Made by a program: the position numbers and the translations under genes. From the NCBI GenBank assembly GCA_000621985.1, contig JHWW01000008.1, forward strand, positions 1 to 64,000: DNA of 64,000 nucleotides. Direction: 5' to 3'. Of this stretch, positions 7,305 through 20,600 are shown one piece after another (the stretch's first letter is position 1; the number at the start of each line of letters is the position of its first letter). This stretch comes from Lachnospiraceae bacterium V9D3004. Lineage in GTDB: Bacteria; Bacillota; Clostridia; Lachnospirales; Lachnospiraceae. The notes under the pieces are model-generated. The model was not told where the DNA came from and did not search any database. It saw nothing but the letters and a program-made list of their open reading frames with translations.

Positions 7305-8390
7305 ATGGTAAAAAGAGAGAAAAAAGACGAAAAAGAAAAGCTGTATAATCAGTATCATCCGGCATTCTGCTCGGCGATGGAGCTGGAATTAAGAGAAGAT
7401 AAGGAACATCTGATATTCTACAGGGAATATAATCTCAATTCAAAGCCGAACAAGATCGATCTGCTGGTGATCAGACGGAATGAAGATTGCCGGTTAAAGA
7501 GCAGTCTCGGTGCGATATTCAGGAAGTATAATATATGCGAGTACAAAAGGCCGAAGGATTCGCTGGATGATATAACATATTATCGGTCAATGGGATATGC
7601 ATATCTAAGTGTTGCGTACAATAAGAATATCTCAGGAATAGATGAGGTTACCCTCTCATTTATAAGAGCATCATATCCGAGGAATCTTATAGCCTGGTTT
7701 GCCGATACCGGATTCAATATCAGCGAATATGATAAAGGAATATACTATATAACAAGAGATTATCATGTGGATATGCAGATTATTGTAACCGGGCAGCTGG
7801 GGGAAGAATATAAGTGGATCAATAAGCTTACCACTAAACTTGAAGCAAAAGATCTGATAATGATGAATGAAGAGCTGAAGACTTACGATGACAAGATTGA
7901 TATAGTCAATGCGGAATCAGTCATTGATCTTGGATTATCATTAAACAAAAATAAGAATTCTGTAAAGGAGTTGATTGGAATGGGCTGGTTTATAGAAGAA
8001 AGAGAAAAGCTGAGAAAAGAGCAGGAGAAGCTAAGTGAAGAGCAGGAGAAGCTAAGTGAAGAGCAGGAGAAGCTAAGTGAAGAGCAGGAGAAGCTAAGCG
8101 AAGAGCAGGAAAAGCTAAGTGAAGAGCAGGAAAAGCTAAGTGAAGAGCAGGAGAAGCTAAGTGAAGAGCAGGAAAAGTTAACCGAACTCAGAACCCGGTT
8201 TACAGAGCAGAAATCAAAGCTTATTGAGCGCGAAGCTTATTTACGAGAAAAAGAAGCCGATATAAAAGATCGGGAAGCTGAGATTAAAGAGCGGGAGGAG
8301 ATGCAGGCGGAGAACAGAAAGCTTCATAAGGAAATTGAATTGTTGAATAAAAAGATCAGGGATCTTACAAGCCGAAGCGCCCTGTTCTGA
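7305..8390 (+). CDS. PD-(D/E)XK nuclease-like protein with long coiled coil
   Basis: This encodes 361 residues, with AAGGGAGGAA about 5 nt before the ATG. Residues 15-150 fit a PD-(D/E)XK fold: KIDLLVI supplies the Asp and NICEYKRP the E-x-K. Residues about 225-355 are almost entirely heptad coiled coil, including eight near-identical 7-residue units EEQEKLS (coded at 8016-8183). A related gut Firmicutes group is, as I recall, often mislabelled 3-isopropylmalate dehydrogenase; nothing here resembles LeuB. The nuclease part is related to Rpn/transposase-associated folds, so DNA binding or cleavage is possible but unproven. It is divergent from, and apparently co-regulated with, the XRE gene. 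It ends at a terminator. Confidence 0.72.
   Translation: MVKREKKDEKEKLYNQYHPAFCSAMELELREDKEHLIFYREYNLNSKPNKIDLLVIRRNEDCRLKSSLGAIFRKYNICEYKRPKDSLDDITYYRSMGYAYLSVAYNKNISGIDEVTLSFIRASYPRNLIAWFADTGFNISEYDKGIYYITRDYHVDMQIIVTGQLGEEYKWINKLTTKLEAKDLIMMNEELKTYDDKIDIVNAESVIDLGLSLNKNKNSVKELIGMGWFIEEREKLRKEQEKLSEEQEKLSEEQEKLSEEQEKLSEEQEKLSEEQEKLSEEQEKLSEEQEKLTELRTRFTEQKSKLIEREAYLREKEADIKDREAEIKEREEMQAENRKLHKEIELLNKKIRDLTSRSALF
8016..8183 (+). repeat. Eight 21-bp in-frame tandem repeats (coiled coil)
   Basis: There are eight consecutive 21-bp units, each coding [K/E]EQEKL[S/T]. The units are nearly identical in DNA, which suggests recent expansion by slippage or recombination. The 21-bp period keeps the coiled-coil heptad register, so copy number could change coil length without breaking the frame. 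Confidence 0.95.
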
Positions 8391-8435
8391 AGATAAGTGG
8401 TTTTTTGAGGATTAAATACAATGGGATTTGTTATT

Positions 8436-8472
8436 CAATGTCCGTGGCGGGAGCGCTGCGGGCATTGTTTTT
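8436..8472 (+). terminator. Intrinsic terminator of the 7305 gene
   Basis: CAATGTCCG (8436-8444) pairs with CGGGCATTG (8459-8467), followed by TTTTT. It lies 45 nt after the stop. Confidence 0.85.
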
Positions 8473-8499
8473 ATAAATATTAAGAAAACTATAAAAATA

Positions 8500-8529
8500 T
8501 GGACAATTTGCATGGTAATGTGTTATAAT
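8500..8529 (+). promoter_or_regulatory. Promoter of the 4287-residue surface protein
   Basis: TGGACA (8500-8505) and TATAAT (8524-8529) are separated by 18 nt, with a TGn extension just before the -10. The start would be near 8536, giving a leader of about 130 nt. Confidence 0.65.
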
Positions 8530-8559
8530 ATCAAAATATCAGGGAAGAATTCTTAAAAT

Positions 8560-8630
8560 ATCTATAAAATGGCGTAGCAAAAAACCAGCTCATTATTGAT
8601 ATTACTATCATAATGCGGCTTTTATATAGA
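8560..8630 (+). promoter_or_regulatory. Structured leader of the giant surface protein gene
   Basis: ATCTATAAAA (8560-8569) pairs with TTTTATATAGAT (8619-8630) with a 2-nt bulge. Inside, AGC (8586-8588) and CATTATTGAT (8590-8599) pair with ATCATAATG (8606-8614) and GGCT (8616-8619), competing slightly for position 8619. It ends 34 nt before the start codon. I do not recognise a riboswitch class. Confidence 0.45.
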
Positions 8631-8664
8631 TAAAAAGTATAACTAAGCGGAAGGGAGAATTAGT

Positions 8665-11600
8665 ATGGAAAAAATGAAAAACCACACTCGAAGAAAAATC
8701 TATTCATGGTTATTGGTCATTGCAATGGTATTCAGTATCATTCAGCCAATGCCGGGAAGTGTGAAAGAAGCAAGTGCACAAGAACCTGGAAGTATTCCAG
8801 AACCAACCGAAGTTGCTGATACACAGGTACGTGTACAATTCAACGGTAATCCAAGTGAGAAGGTCTCACTTTATTATGGAACAGGCGAGACTGAACAGGA
8901 TGCTCCGTCATCAGTTGACGTTGATAAAGTAGATGACGACTGGGGTCCGGTAACTCTGCCAAGAGCAGTTCGCAGAGGATATACTTTCACCGGCTGGTAT
9001 ACACAGCCCGGTAATGGCGATTACGTAGGTGACCCGGGTGATACCTACATTCCTGACAGTTCTGTTCAGGGAGGGAATATAGTTGAGCTGTGGGCACAGT
9101 GGGAGCCGGTACAGTTCAAGGAAAGCAGTCTTGAGGTTTTAAGTAAAGAGAATATTCAAGGCACTTATGTTAATCTGGTATATGATGGAACAGTTAAAAC
9201 TCCTACAGTTACAGTATATGACGAGAATGATATTGAATTAACCGAAGGTGAAGACTTTGAGTTAATGTATAAAGCAAGTCCTGAAGACCAGTTGGAAGTA
9301 GCGCAAGGTCAAGATCCGATAGAATACTATCCATACGGTCTTGTTGGTGACGGCACAAATGGTGGTAAGGATGGTGTCGTATACGGATATAAGGATGCTG
9401 TTGAAGACGCAGTTATATATATAAAGGGTATTAATGATTATGCGGAAGCTGATATGATCGAAGGAGAATTCACGATCCAAAAGCGTAACGTAACAATCAT
9501 TCCTACTCAGGAAGACGGCGAGATGTTTGCACCTACTCCGGAACCTCCGGAACAGGTAGTATATAAATACGACCTTGATGTAGAAGGATTGACAGACACA
9601 TATATCAACAGATATATGGCAGATACTATCGCGATATTGGATGACGGAAGAAAAGTATTCATAGATCCAAACAAGACTCCTACAGATGATGGTTATATAA
9701 AAGAATTATTGTCCAGAGAATCTGCATACAGTACAGAGGTGGGAGAATATAAGTATGACATCTCCGGATTCGAAGCTGAACCTGATTTAAGCAGAAACTT
9801 TGAGTTTGATATTGATCAGGCAGCTGCTTATAAGATCCTTCCTTATTCATTCACAGGAAAAGAAGATCACTTCCATGTACAATTCCAGAAAGAAGACGGT
9901 GATTATGCTAATACAATATCTTATAAGTATAACGGAGTAGAAAGAACACCGGTAATAAGAGTAATAAAACTCAGAGATAATGCTGGTCAGCTTCTTGTTA
10001 GTGCTGATATTTTAGAAGAAGGTGTCGATTATACGATAGAAGAAGAAGGCAGTAAAGGTACAGAGATTGGTGATTATACCGTTACAATAAAAGGTATTGG
10101 TAATTATTCAGGTACTCTTACAGCTGATTGGCACATCACTAAGAAGGAACTTACCATTGCAAAGTATCAATTCCAGTTAGACGGTAAGAATGTTAGTATT
10201 AATGACGATGCAAACCATACTGTTAATCAGTCTGATGATATCATTTATGATGGAAAAGAGCATGCCGTATCCATCATTCCTGTTGATCCGGAAGATAATA
10301 CGGGAACAGTAAATGATATAGAAGTATTATATAGTTTGGAAGAAGATGGAACATATACCAATGTTATACCGACATTTAAGAATGCCGGAACGTATAAGGT
10401 ATACTACAAAGTAAAATCAACCAATCACTATGATGCAGAAACAATAGTTGGATTTGTAACATTCAGCATTGCAAAGAAGCCTGTTACCATAAAAGTGAAA
10501 AGTGCTACCAAGATATATGGTGATGATGATCCAGTATATGAATTTTCATCAAGTAAGCTGGTCACCGGAGAGACTATTGATCCGGCCAAGTTCAGAACGG
10601 CAGTAAGACGTTATGGTGAACCCATTATCGATATCAGTAGCCATGAATTTGAATCTGCAATGGCACGCACAACATGGATAAACAATTATGAGCAGGTTGG
10701 TACTTACTATCTTACTATTGATACAGATGATACCGACGGTCTCGGAAAGCTTTATCCTAATTATGAGTTCGAAGATAAATCGCAAGATGATACGAGTAAT
10801 TATCATGCAAAGCTTACGATCAAGAAGAAGCCGATTAAGGTTGTTGCCGATTCACAGACCAAGAAATATTATGAAGCTCTTCCTGCAAATTATTCTTATT
10901 CGTACAAGATATATGTTACATCAAAGGATGAGGAAGGAAATAACGTAGATACATTAATAGCAGCACCTTTTGATACTACAGTTAATAATCTGCCGGGATT
11001 ACCTTTTGGCGATACTCTTACGGGAGCATTGGTATGTATGGACAAGCAGCCTGCTCCTCAGGAGATTGATGCAGAAACAGCTGTTGGAGAATATGACATT
11101 ACAAAAGGAGATTTGGCAGGCAGTAATTACCAGATCACATATGTTAAGAGTAAGATGTCAGTTACTCCTATAGATATCAGCAGCTTACCACTTACGGGTA
11201 CGGATGCAGACAGATTGTCGGTACAGTTTGTAGAACAGTATAATGAACAGTATACTGAGTCTTACACTAGTGTATTCCCATATGATGATGCATATCATTC
11301 CCCAATATTCAATATCGCTTATACTGTTGAGGGTGGAGATTTAGATACAGAACATCTTTTGGCAGAAAGAACAGACTATACTCTGTCCGGTGATACCAGG
11401 AAGAAGGATATGGGATACTATGAAGTAACCATAAAAGGTAAGGGCAATTACACTGGTTCCATAACCCGCAGATGGCTGATAGCAATTCCGGCAAATGTAA
11501 CGGGTTCAAAGACAGCCGATTATTCCGGAAGAGCATTGACATTCGAGTCATTTGCAGAATCGGGTAAATTGAAATTCCCGGAGGGAAGTATTGTAAGATA

Positions 11601-14600
11601 TAATACAATATATTTTGCGCCGGATGCTACTGATTCAGATATTCAACAGGGCTTACCTGAACTTTCTTCAGGTGCGGATGAAGACCTTGGATTTGATTAT
11701 AAGTACTTACCGGAGGGTGGAGATACTTATTATAATGATGAAACTGCGCCTGAGCTTAAGTATGCAGGAACCTATGTTGTGTATTACAAGGTTACTCCTG
11801 TTGACGACGAGGGTCAGCCGGTTCCTGATAAGACACTTTACTTCTCATTCAAGTACAAGATCAATAAGAAAAAAGTTGTTCTTGTACCGGCTGATAAAGT
11901 AATGACTTATGGAAAGACAGCACCGACATACACTATCAGAGCTGTCGCTTATGATGACTCGACAAACTATAACGACGAGGCTACTATTCTCAGTTTACAG
12001 GGTGAACCAAGTGCACTGTATACTTCTGACAAGATAACCGAGTATGCTGTTGTGACACCGGCACCTGAGAATAACATGCCTTTGGATGTTGGGTCATATG
12101 AATTAACTGTTAGAGAAAAAACAGCAGCAGAACTTCAGGCAGATGCAGAGGCAGCAGCTGCTAACGATCAGGGCGATGCTACTGAAGCTGATCCGAGAGC
12201 TGCATTCAGCAACAATTACAATGTATATGATGCAGGCGAAGTACAGACACTCAGATCGTGTCCGGGTACATTGACAGTTGTAAAGACTGACTTCGAAGGA
12301 GACGTTGAAGAGATTATAAATCAGTTTAATGTGCCAAACGATCAGGGCGTATATCCAATTCCTACTACAGTACCGATCGCAAGTAAAGCTACAGGTACTC
12401 AGACTGTAACATATCTTAAAGACGTAATGACTAGTCAGTATGCATTGGGTATGGGATTCAAGAATCCTGTTTATCTTAAGGAGGATCCGGAGCATCAGGA
12501 TGAATTCGTTCCGTTAGATCCTATCGTATACAGCGGCGACACAACTATTATAGATGAGGATACAGTTACGATCGCTGAAGATGGTACTATCTCATTCCAG
12601 CTTGCAGCTAATGCAAAAGCAGGCAAGGAAGTAACGTTGAAGATTACTGTAGATACTAAGAACTACCGGCCTGTAGTAGTTCCTGTAACTATCAAGACCA
12701 AGAAGAATGCCGCAGCGATTGAAGTTAAACATGTAGAAGAACCGAATCCTGCACCGGTATTCTCAAAAGTATATGACGGTGATCCAATACCGATCGTTAA
12801 TGATGATCAGGAATACAAGAATTACTTTGATATTACAGGCATGAAGTATGATGCTTCTAATGCTGTCAACAGTGGATATGTATATCCTGGCAGTACCGGT
12901 TATACAGAAGATCAGTATAATGCTTTAGGTTATAATATTAACTTCAAGTATTACACATATGATGCTCAGACAGAGAATCATATAGGAACCTTATTAGATT
13001 CAGTACCTAAGGATGCAGGAAAGTATGTCATTGTAGCTACTCTTGAAGAGAGTCCTGAGTATGAAAGTGCTAGAGCATCTTTCGTGTATGAGATTACCAA
13101 GAAGCCTATAACAGTATCACTTAATGGAATCTCAGCTGATAAGGTATATGATGGAACAGCTGTTGCCAATATACCTGATGTAGAAGTAGTTGCACCTGAT
13201 ACTAATACTGCAGGTCAGCCGGTTAAGGGTGAGTCCTTCAAGATTACAGGCTTAACAGGTAAGTATAAAATAATAGATAACGTTGAATATGTAGATGACA
13301 AACATGTATCATATAGCGGCACTAATCCTGTAGCAAAGCTTGTTAAGGTTAACAACCCATTTGCAGAAGGCGCTGATATTCAGGGATATAACTATCAGAT
13401 CGTTAAGTTAAATGATAATTCTAAGATTGACATCGTAGATGGTAAATCACTTAAGAATTATACTATTACACTTGATGATGAAGGCTTATGCGGAATCATC
13501 TCACCGAAGGAATTGACGATCAAGATTCCTGCAATAGAAGACAAGACATACGATGGATATGCGACGGCTACTATTCCTAATATTAATGTAAGCGATGCTA
13601 CTCCGGCACCTCAGGGTGAAGGTCAGGAAGGTGGTCAGGCTGCAGAAGATATTACAGTAACAGGTATTACAGGTGAGACATTTACAGTTGCGTTTACAGG
13701 TACCTATCAGGCTGTTAATACAATACCTGCAAAAGATGTATTGCTTAACAGCAATGGTGAAGTGATCGCAAAACCGGTTAATGTGACAACATGGAGTATA
13801 TCGGCTCCTTCACAGAGTGTTGCGGTTACAAACGACAACAAACTCGTAGACTACAAGCTCAGCTTCGATGAGAGCGATCTTAAGGGTAAGATCAATAAGA
13901 AGACAGTAACAATTAATGTAGCGTCACCTTATGATAATGAACATCCGAGAGTATATAACGGAACTGCTGATGTGGCATTTGCTGATATTGTAGTTCCTGC
14001 TTCAGCAACACAGGAAGGCGGACCACAGACAGGAGTTGCAGGTGAGTCATTCCGTATTAGCGGACTTACAGGTGAATTCCAGAATTCAGCTGAAGGAGTA
14101 GAGGATGCTAAGGATGTTGTACTTGATGCTCAAGGCGCTCCGGCAGCTAAGGTGATCAAGGTTAATAATCCTTATGCTGCAACCACACCTTCAGAATCAA
14201 TTCAGGGTTACAGTGTAACATCAACATCTGAAGATGCAATTTATCATGCAGTTGCTATAAGTGGTATAACTCCAAGAAACTACAACATCGTATTCAATGA
14301 TACAGGTTTGACGGGAGTTATCACTAAGAAGCCGATTGCTGTTACTCTTTATGATTCTCAGAATAGACCTGAACCTGTTGCAGAAAAGATTTATGATGGT
14401 ACTGATGTTGCTTCAATAGATGATTATATGGTAGAAGATGCAAATGATGCGACTGCTGCTAATAAAGCAGTTAAGGGCGAAGCATTCAAGATTACCGGAT
14501 TAAAGGGTAGATATCAGCCGAAAGAAATTGGTGAACAAACAACAATAGCCGGTAAAGATGTATATTATATTGGTGATACCGCGGTGGATAAGGACATTAC

Positions 14601-17600
14601 ATTTATCAATCCTTATGCAGAGAATCTGTCAGAAGAAAACAGAGCGCTTGCAGGCTCCTATGCAATAGATGTAACTAATTCTAATGCAACATTGGAAACA
14701 GCGGCAGAAGGATCAGTACCTAAACTTACCAATTATGATATTACATTTGACGGAAGAAATTTAGAAGGCAAGATAATTAAAAAAGCTATCACTATTATAC
14801 CTCCAAGTCCTGAACCAAGGGTATATAACGGAACAGCTAATGCGACGATAGCTAATATCGAGGTTCCCGCTACTGCAACAACAGAAGGCGGAGTAGAGAC
14901 AGGAATTGAAGGTGAATTCTTCACTATCAAGAATCTTAGTGGAACATATCAGGATACAAAAATTAATGAAGGTCAACCTGATGAAAGAGTTATATGTGCT
15001 GGTAAAGATGTATTTCTTGATGACTTTGATAAAGAGAGTGCCAAGAAAGTAAAACTTGTCCGTAATGAAGGTCAGGTTAGTTATGGAGTGGATGTTCCTG
15101 AACGTTCGAACTTTGATAAGAACAATTATTTAATTGAATTTGATGAAGCTAACTTAAAGGGTATCATCAATAAGAAGCCTATCGAGATCAAGATTCCTGA
15201 TCCTATAGCTAAGACCTATGACGGAACTGCTGATGTGACATTAGCTGATATTGTAGTTCCTGCGATGGCAGAAGAAGGACAACTTCAAACAGGTATTACA
15301 AACGAATCCTTCATAATCAGCGGACTCAAAGGTACATATCAGGATATTATTGAGGACGGTGTAGTTAAGGTTAAGGGCAAGGATGTAGGTACTAAGAACA
15401 TTAATATCATTGATCCGTATGATCCGACCGTATCATTTACGCAGATTGGTGGTTACACAGTAACATCTATCGGACCTAATGATATTAATATAGTTGATAG
15501 CAGAAGATACGTTCTTCAGAACTATAACATCATATTCAACGTAGGTGAAGGCGATAATCACCTTAAGGGTGTTATCAAGAAGAAAGATATCAATGTTGTT
15601 CTGCCTGAACTTGCTGACAGAGAATATGATGGAACAGATATTGCGAAGTTTGCTGATATTAATATCGCAGCTGATAATAGTGCAGCTACCGCCAATAAGG
15701 CAGTTAAGGGTGAGGCATTCACACTTAAGGGACTTACAGGTATATACCAGCCGAAAGTACTTAATGAAGGTCAGGAAAATGAAGAAAGAATAGCCGGTAA
15801 GGATGTATACCTTGTTGGTACAACACCAACTGAAAAGACAGTCAAATACCTCCATCCATATACAGATTATACTAATGCAGAGCTTGATCTTGCTGATGCA
15901 TACAAGACATTTACGATAGTGGCTGCGGAAGGTTCAGCAGTTGACCTGAAAGATGGAGCACTTGTGAACTATAACCTCATATTCCCTGAGAATCGCGAAG
16001 TTACAGGTAAGATCGTACCTAAGGCACTGGTATTCAATATTACCGCAGAGGATAAGGAATATGACGGTAAGACTGATGCTAAGCTTAATATAGCATTTGA
16101 TGAGAATTACAAGCCTGTTGGAACAGAAGGTTTCAATGTAGAAGCATTCAATGATAAGTTCGTTGGAACATTTGATTCAAAGAATGTTGCACGTGATGAG
16201 TCAGGCGAGGTCACAACAGTTCCTGTAACGGTTTCGCTTAAGGAAAACGCAACTATCGATGATCCGCAGAATCCGGATATTGATGAGAATGATGGAACTA
16301 TAGCTTCCAACTACAAGATTCAGGTAGCTTCGGCTAACTTTGATGCTACTCAGGAAAGCGGTTATGCAAAGGTTGAAGCAAAGATCCTGCCTAAGGAAGT
16401 ATATCTTGTAACTGAGATTGCTGATAAGGAATATGACGGCACGACGGATGCAACTGTTACTTCGGCAGAGATATATCACTATGAGCCGGCACCTACTCCG
16501 GTAGCCGATCCGGGATCTGACCCTGAACCGGGATCCGGACAGGAAGTAGCTGCAACAGCAACTCCTGTAGCTGTACCCGGAACAGGCGTAGTAGTTGGCG
16601 AAGGCGATAATGCGAAAGAAGAGAAGATCAGGATTAAGATCAATTCTGCAGAATTTGCAAGTAAAGATGTTGCATATACTACAGAAGGTGAGAACACAGT
16701 AGTTGCTTCTCAGCCTGTAACGGTTGAGTGTGAAGCAGATCCGTATTCAATAACAGGAACAGACATCAACAACTACAGTATCGTATACGGATACGAAGAG
16801 GGTAATGCAGGAACAGAACCTACACCTATAACTGAACCTGCATTCACAGGATCTGCCAAGATCCTTCCGAAAGAGTTAACAGCTAGTTACACAGTTGCTG
16901 ACAAGCTCTACGACGGAACAGACGCAGCGGTAGTTACCGCAACAGTTGAAACCGGCATAGATAATGAAGGTCTGGTTATCGCAGGCACAGGACTTACAGG
17001 TAAGTTCGTAAGCAAGAATGTCGGCGAGAATATCAAGGCAGAAGTAACAGCCGATAAGGCTAACATTACGGTAACTGCAGCAGCAGAAACCGAGACAACT
17101 CCTGGTAACTACAATATTACATATCCGGAAGTATCAGAGACCGGAGCTAATATTACCAAGCGTAATGTTAAGATCACTGCAGTAGCTAATCCTGCAACCG
17201 TTAAGTATGACGCTCTTGATACAGTTGCATTCTCAGCCAAGGTTGAATATCAGAAAGATGCAACATCTCCTGATGTATATGCACTCATAGCTGATATTGC
17301 AGGATATGCAGGCGATGAGATCAATACAAGGAATATCGAAGTAGGTTATGCAGCAGAAGGCGACAAGTTACCAAGTGGTACTCCATACGTGGTCGAAGTT
17401 AAGGATCAGGATGCTATTGCAACAACCTATACTAATTACAATATTACATTTGTTACCGGTACAGAGACAGTTAATAAGGCCGACGGACCGGCTGCACCGT
17501 CAGAAGACATTGTAACCGTAGTAAGACCTGTTGATGAAACAACAGCAAACGGTGAAGTAGCAATTGCCACTGAAGCACCGACAACTCTTGAATACAGATA

Positions 17601-20600
17601 TAAAGTATCACAGAGTGATTGGACAACATGGAATGCTGTAGCAGCAGATGGCAAGATAACAGGACTCAAGGTTACTACATTACAGCTCAGAGTAGCTGAG
17701 ACAACCACACATAATGCAGGTGCAGCGTTAGACGTTGACATTGCAGCAAAAGAAACACAGGCAGCTCCGACCACAGTAGTTGCACATAAGACAACAGCAG
17801 CTAATGTTGCAGACGGAAGTATCACCGGTCTTACAGCAACCATGGAATATTCAACCAATGGTACAACATGGACAGCAGTTGGCGAAGAGCAGACTGAGGT
17901 AACAGAGCTTGCAAGCGGAACCGAAGTATCTGTAAGATACAAGGAGACCAATGACAAGAGACCGGGAACTGCATGGACAGCAACGATCGGTGTCAAGACC
18001 AATATGGCTACTCCGGATGTATCGGATATCACAATGGTTAAGGCATCATCAGATAAGGTAAATGATGGTAAGATGATCGTTCCTTCCACCAAGACTGGAC
18101 TTGAATATTCAATCGATAACGGAACTACATGGAAAGACGTTGTACCTACAGACGTAACAGGACTTCCGGTAGGAGCAGTACTTGTTCGTACCAAGACAAC
18201 CAATGTTGAAGAGTACAACCCAAGTGAGGCAGTTAAGCTTATCGTTGGTAACCTCGAAGACGATAAGACAGCAGCCAAGAAGGCAATCGATGACGAAGCC
18301 GCAGCGATAAAAGAGCAGATCAATGCTACAGATCTTCCGGATCTTACAGCAGATCAGATCACTACATATAAGAATGCGGTTGATACGGCAGTAACGAATG
18401 CCAAGGCAGCTATTGATGCGGCAACAAGTGTTAGTGCGGTAGCAGAAAAGAAGACAGCCGGAATCAGTGCGATCGATGAAGTACTTACAACAGCCAAGGC
18501 AACAGATGCGGCAGAAGCTCTTGCAAAAGCAAAGACAGCAGCCAAGAATGCTGTTGACGGCGCAGCTAATTTTGCCAAGACAACTATTGGAGCATTAACT
18601 AACCTTACATTGGCTGAAAAGATAGCACTTGCCGGAGCGATAGCTAACAATAATGATAATACTACGATCGCCGGAAAGGGTAAGGCTGATATAGATGCAG
18701 CAACAACAGTTTCAGCAGTTACCACTGTAAAGGAAGATACGATCAGTAAGATCTCCGAAGCAGTTGTTGATGCCAAGAAGGCAGACCTTGCAGCAGCAAT
18801 AGCAGCAGCTAAGCAGGATGTCGCAACAGCTAAGAGCACGGCTAATGATACGATCTCAGGATTTGCTCCGATACTTACAAATGATGAGATCAATGCATAC
18901 AAGGGTCAGGTAGGTAACATTGAAGATTCCTTCACTGCTAAGGTTGACGCAATTACCGATCCGGCTAAACTCTCGGATGTAGCTACATATAAGACCAATG
19001 CAACAGATGCGATCAGTGATGTGGTTACAACAGCAGACAGTGCATATCTCAGAAAAGCTAAGTCTGATTCGAAGCAGGTTATAACTGATGAAGTAACATC
19101 AGCCAAGGCAGCGATCGAACAGCTGAATACACTGAGTGATGCAGAGAAGACACCTTATAACAATGCTATCGATGAAGCAGCAACAACCGGCAACAATGCT
19201 ATTGATGCTGTAGCAACATCAGATAAGCTTGATGATATCGTAACAGCAAAACTGAATGCAGTTGCAGCAATTGATGATATCGTTGACAATGCTAAGGCAG
19301 CAGATGCTCTTAAGAAAGCAAAACAGGATGCAACCGCAACAGTTAATACAGCAAAAGACAGTGCTATAGAGGCTATTAACGCACTTGATGATCTGTCAGC
19401 TGACGAAAAAGCAGGATTCATTAACAGCATTTCCAAGGAGAATGATGACAATGCGATCGTAAATGTGGCACTGAAATCAATTCAGGAAGCAGATACTCCT
19501 GCAAAGGCAGAGACAGCAGGCAACAATGCAAAGACAGCAATTGAAGAAGTAGTTAACAATGCTAAGGCTAAGGAACTTGACAATGTCAAGAAGGCAGCAG
19601 AAGCAGCGATCAATGCAGCGATCACAGATGCAACTGCAAAGATCAACGCACTTACCAATCTGTCTGCAGACGATAAGAAGTCAGCAACAGACGGAATAGG
19701 TAATAAGGATGCGGCTAATTCGATCGCAGGCAAGGCTATCAAGGCTATAGGCGAGGCAACCAAAGTTGCTGATGCAAAGAAGAACGGTGATGACTGTGTT
19801 AAGGCTATAGCAGACGAAATAGCTAAGGCAGTTAAGAGTGATCTTGACAATGCTAAAGCTAAAGCTAAGAGTGACGTCCAGGCATCACAGGAAGCAGCTA
19901 AGAAAGCAATTGATGCAACAGAAGGACTTACAGCAAAAGAGAAGTCAAGCTACAAAGCATTGATCGACAGCAATGCAGAAGCAGCTATCAAGGCTATCGA
20001 CAAGATCACAGATCCTGAAGCTATAGCTGATATTGCAGAAGAAGTAACCAATACCAATACAGTTATCGCTAAGGCTAAGGATGACAGTTCACTTGATGCA
20101 GCTAAGAACATTGCAGCTAACTCAATTAAGAGTGAAGCAGACAAGGCAATTGAAAGCATTAACGGAATGAAGTATCTGACAAATGATCAGAAGAAGGAAT
20201 TCAGAGACAAGGTATCAGCTGTCGATGCAGAGAAGGCCGTTGAAAATGCAAAGACTGCAGCAGAAGCAAACAGCAGCGCAGACACAGCAAAAGCTAAGAT
20301 CAAATCGGCATTAGACGATGCAACAGCAGCAAATCTTACAAATGCCAAGAATGATGCAATTAAGGCTATATCGGCTAAGGGCGATGAAGCAGCTGATATA
20401 ATCAACAATTGTGACAAGCTTACAGAAGAAGAGTCGGAGAAATATCAGAATGATATTGACAAGGCAGAAGACGACGCAGAAAAGGCAATAAATGATATCA
20501 CAGATCCTGCTAAGATTGATGACGTAGCAGCTAAGAAGGACGAAGCAGTTGCAGCAATCGATAAGATCGCAAAAGAAGCAACAACATTCAATACAGTTCC

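Noticed and set aside
8016-8183. Possible CRISPR-like array of short repeats
   Set aside because: Units are directly adjacent without spacers and are in frame; they encode coiled-coil heptads. The same reasoning excludes 46141-46320 and 50955-51110.
7305-8390. Annotation as 3-isopropylmalate dehydrogenase
   Set aside because: That name is sometimes attached to related proteins, but no LeuB motif is present; the true leuB is at 26547-27620.
17436-18323. Long open frame of 295 codons antisense to the first giant gene
   Set aside because: It has no ribosome binding site, its composition is Ser/Val/Ala runs expected from the complement of Ala/Thr-rich codons, and similar shadows continue along the same region.
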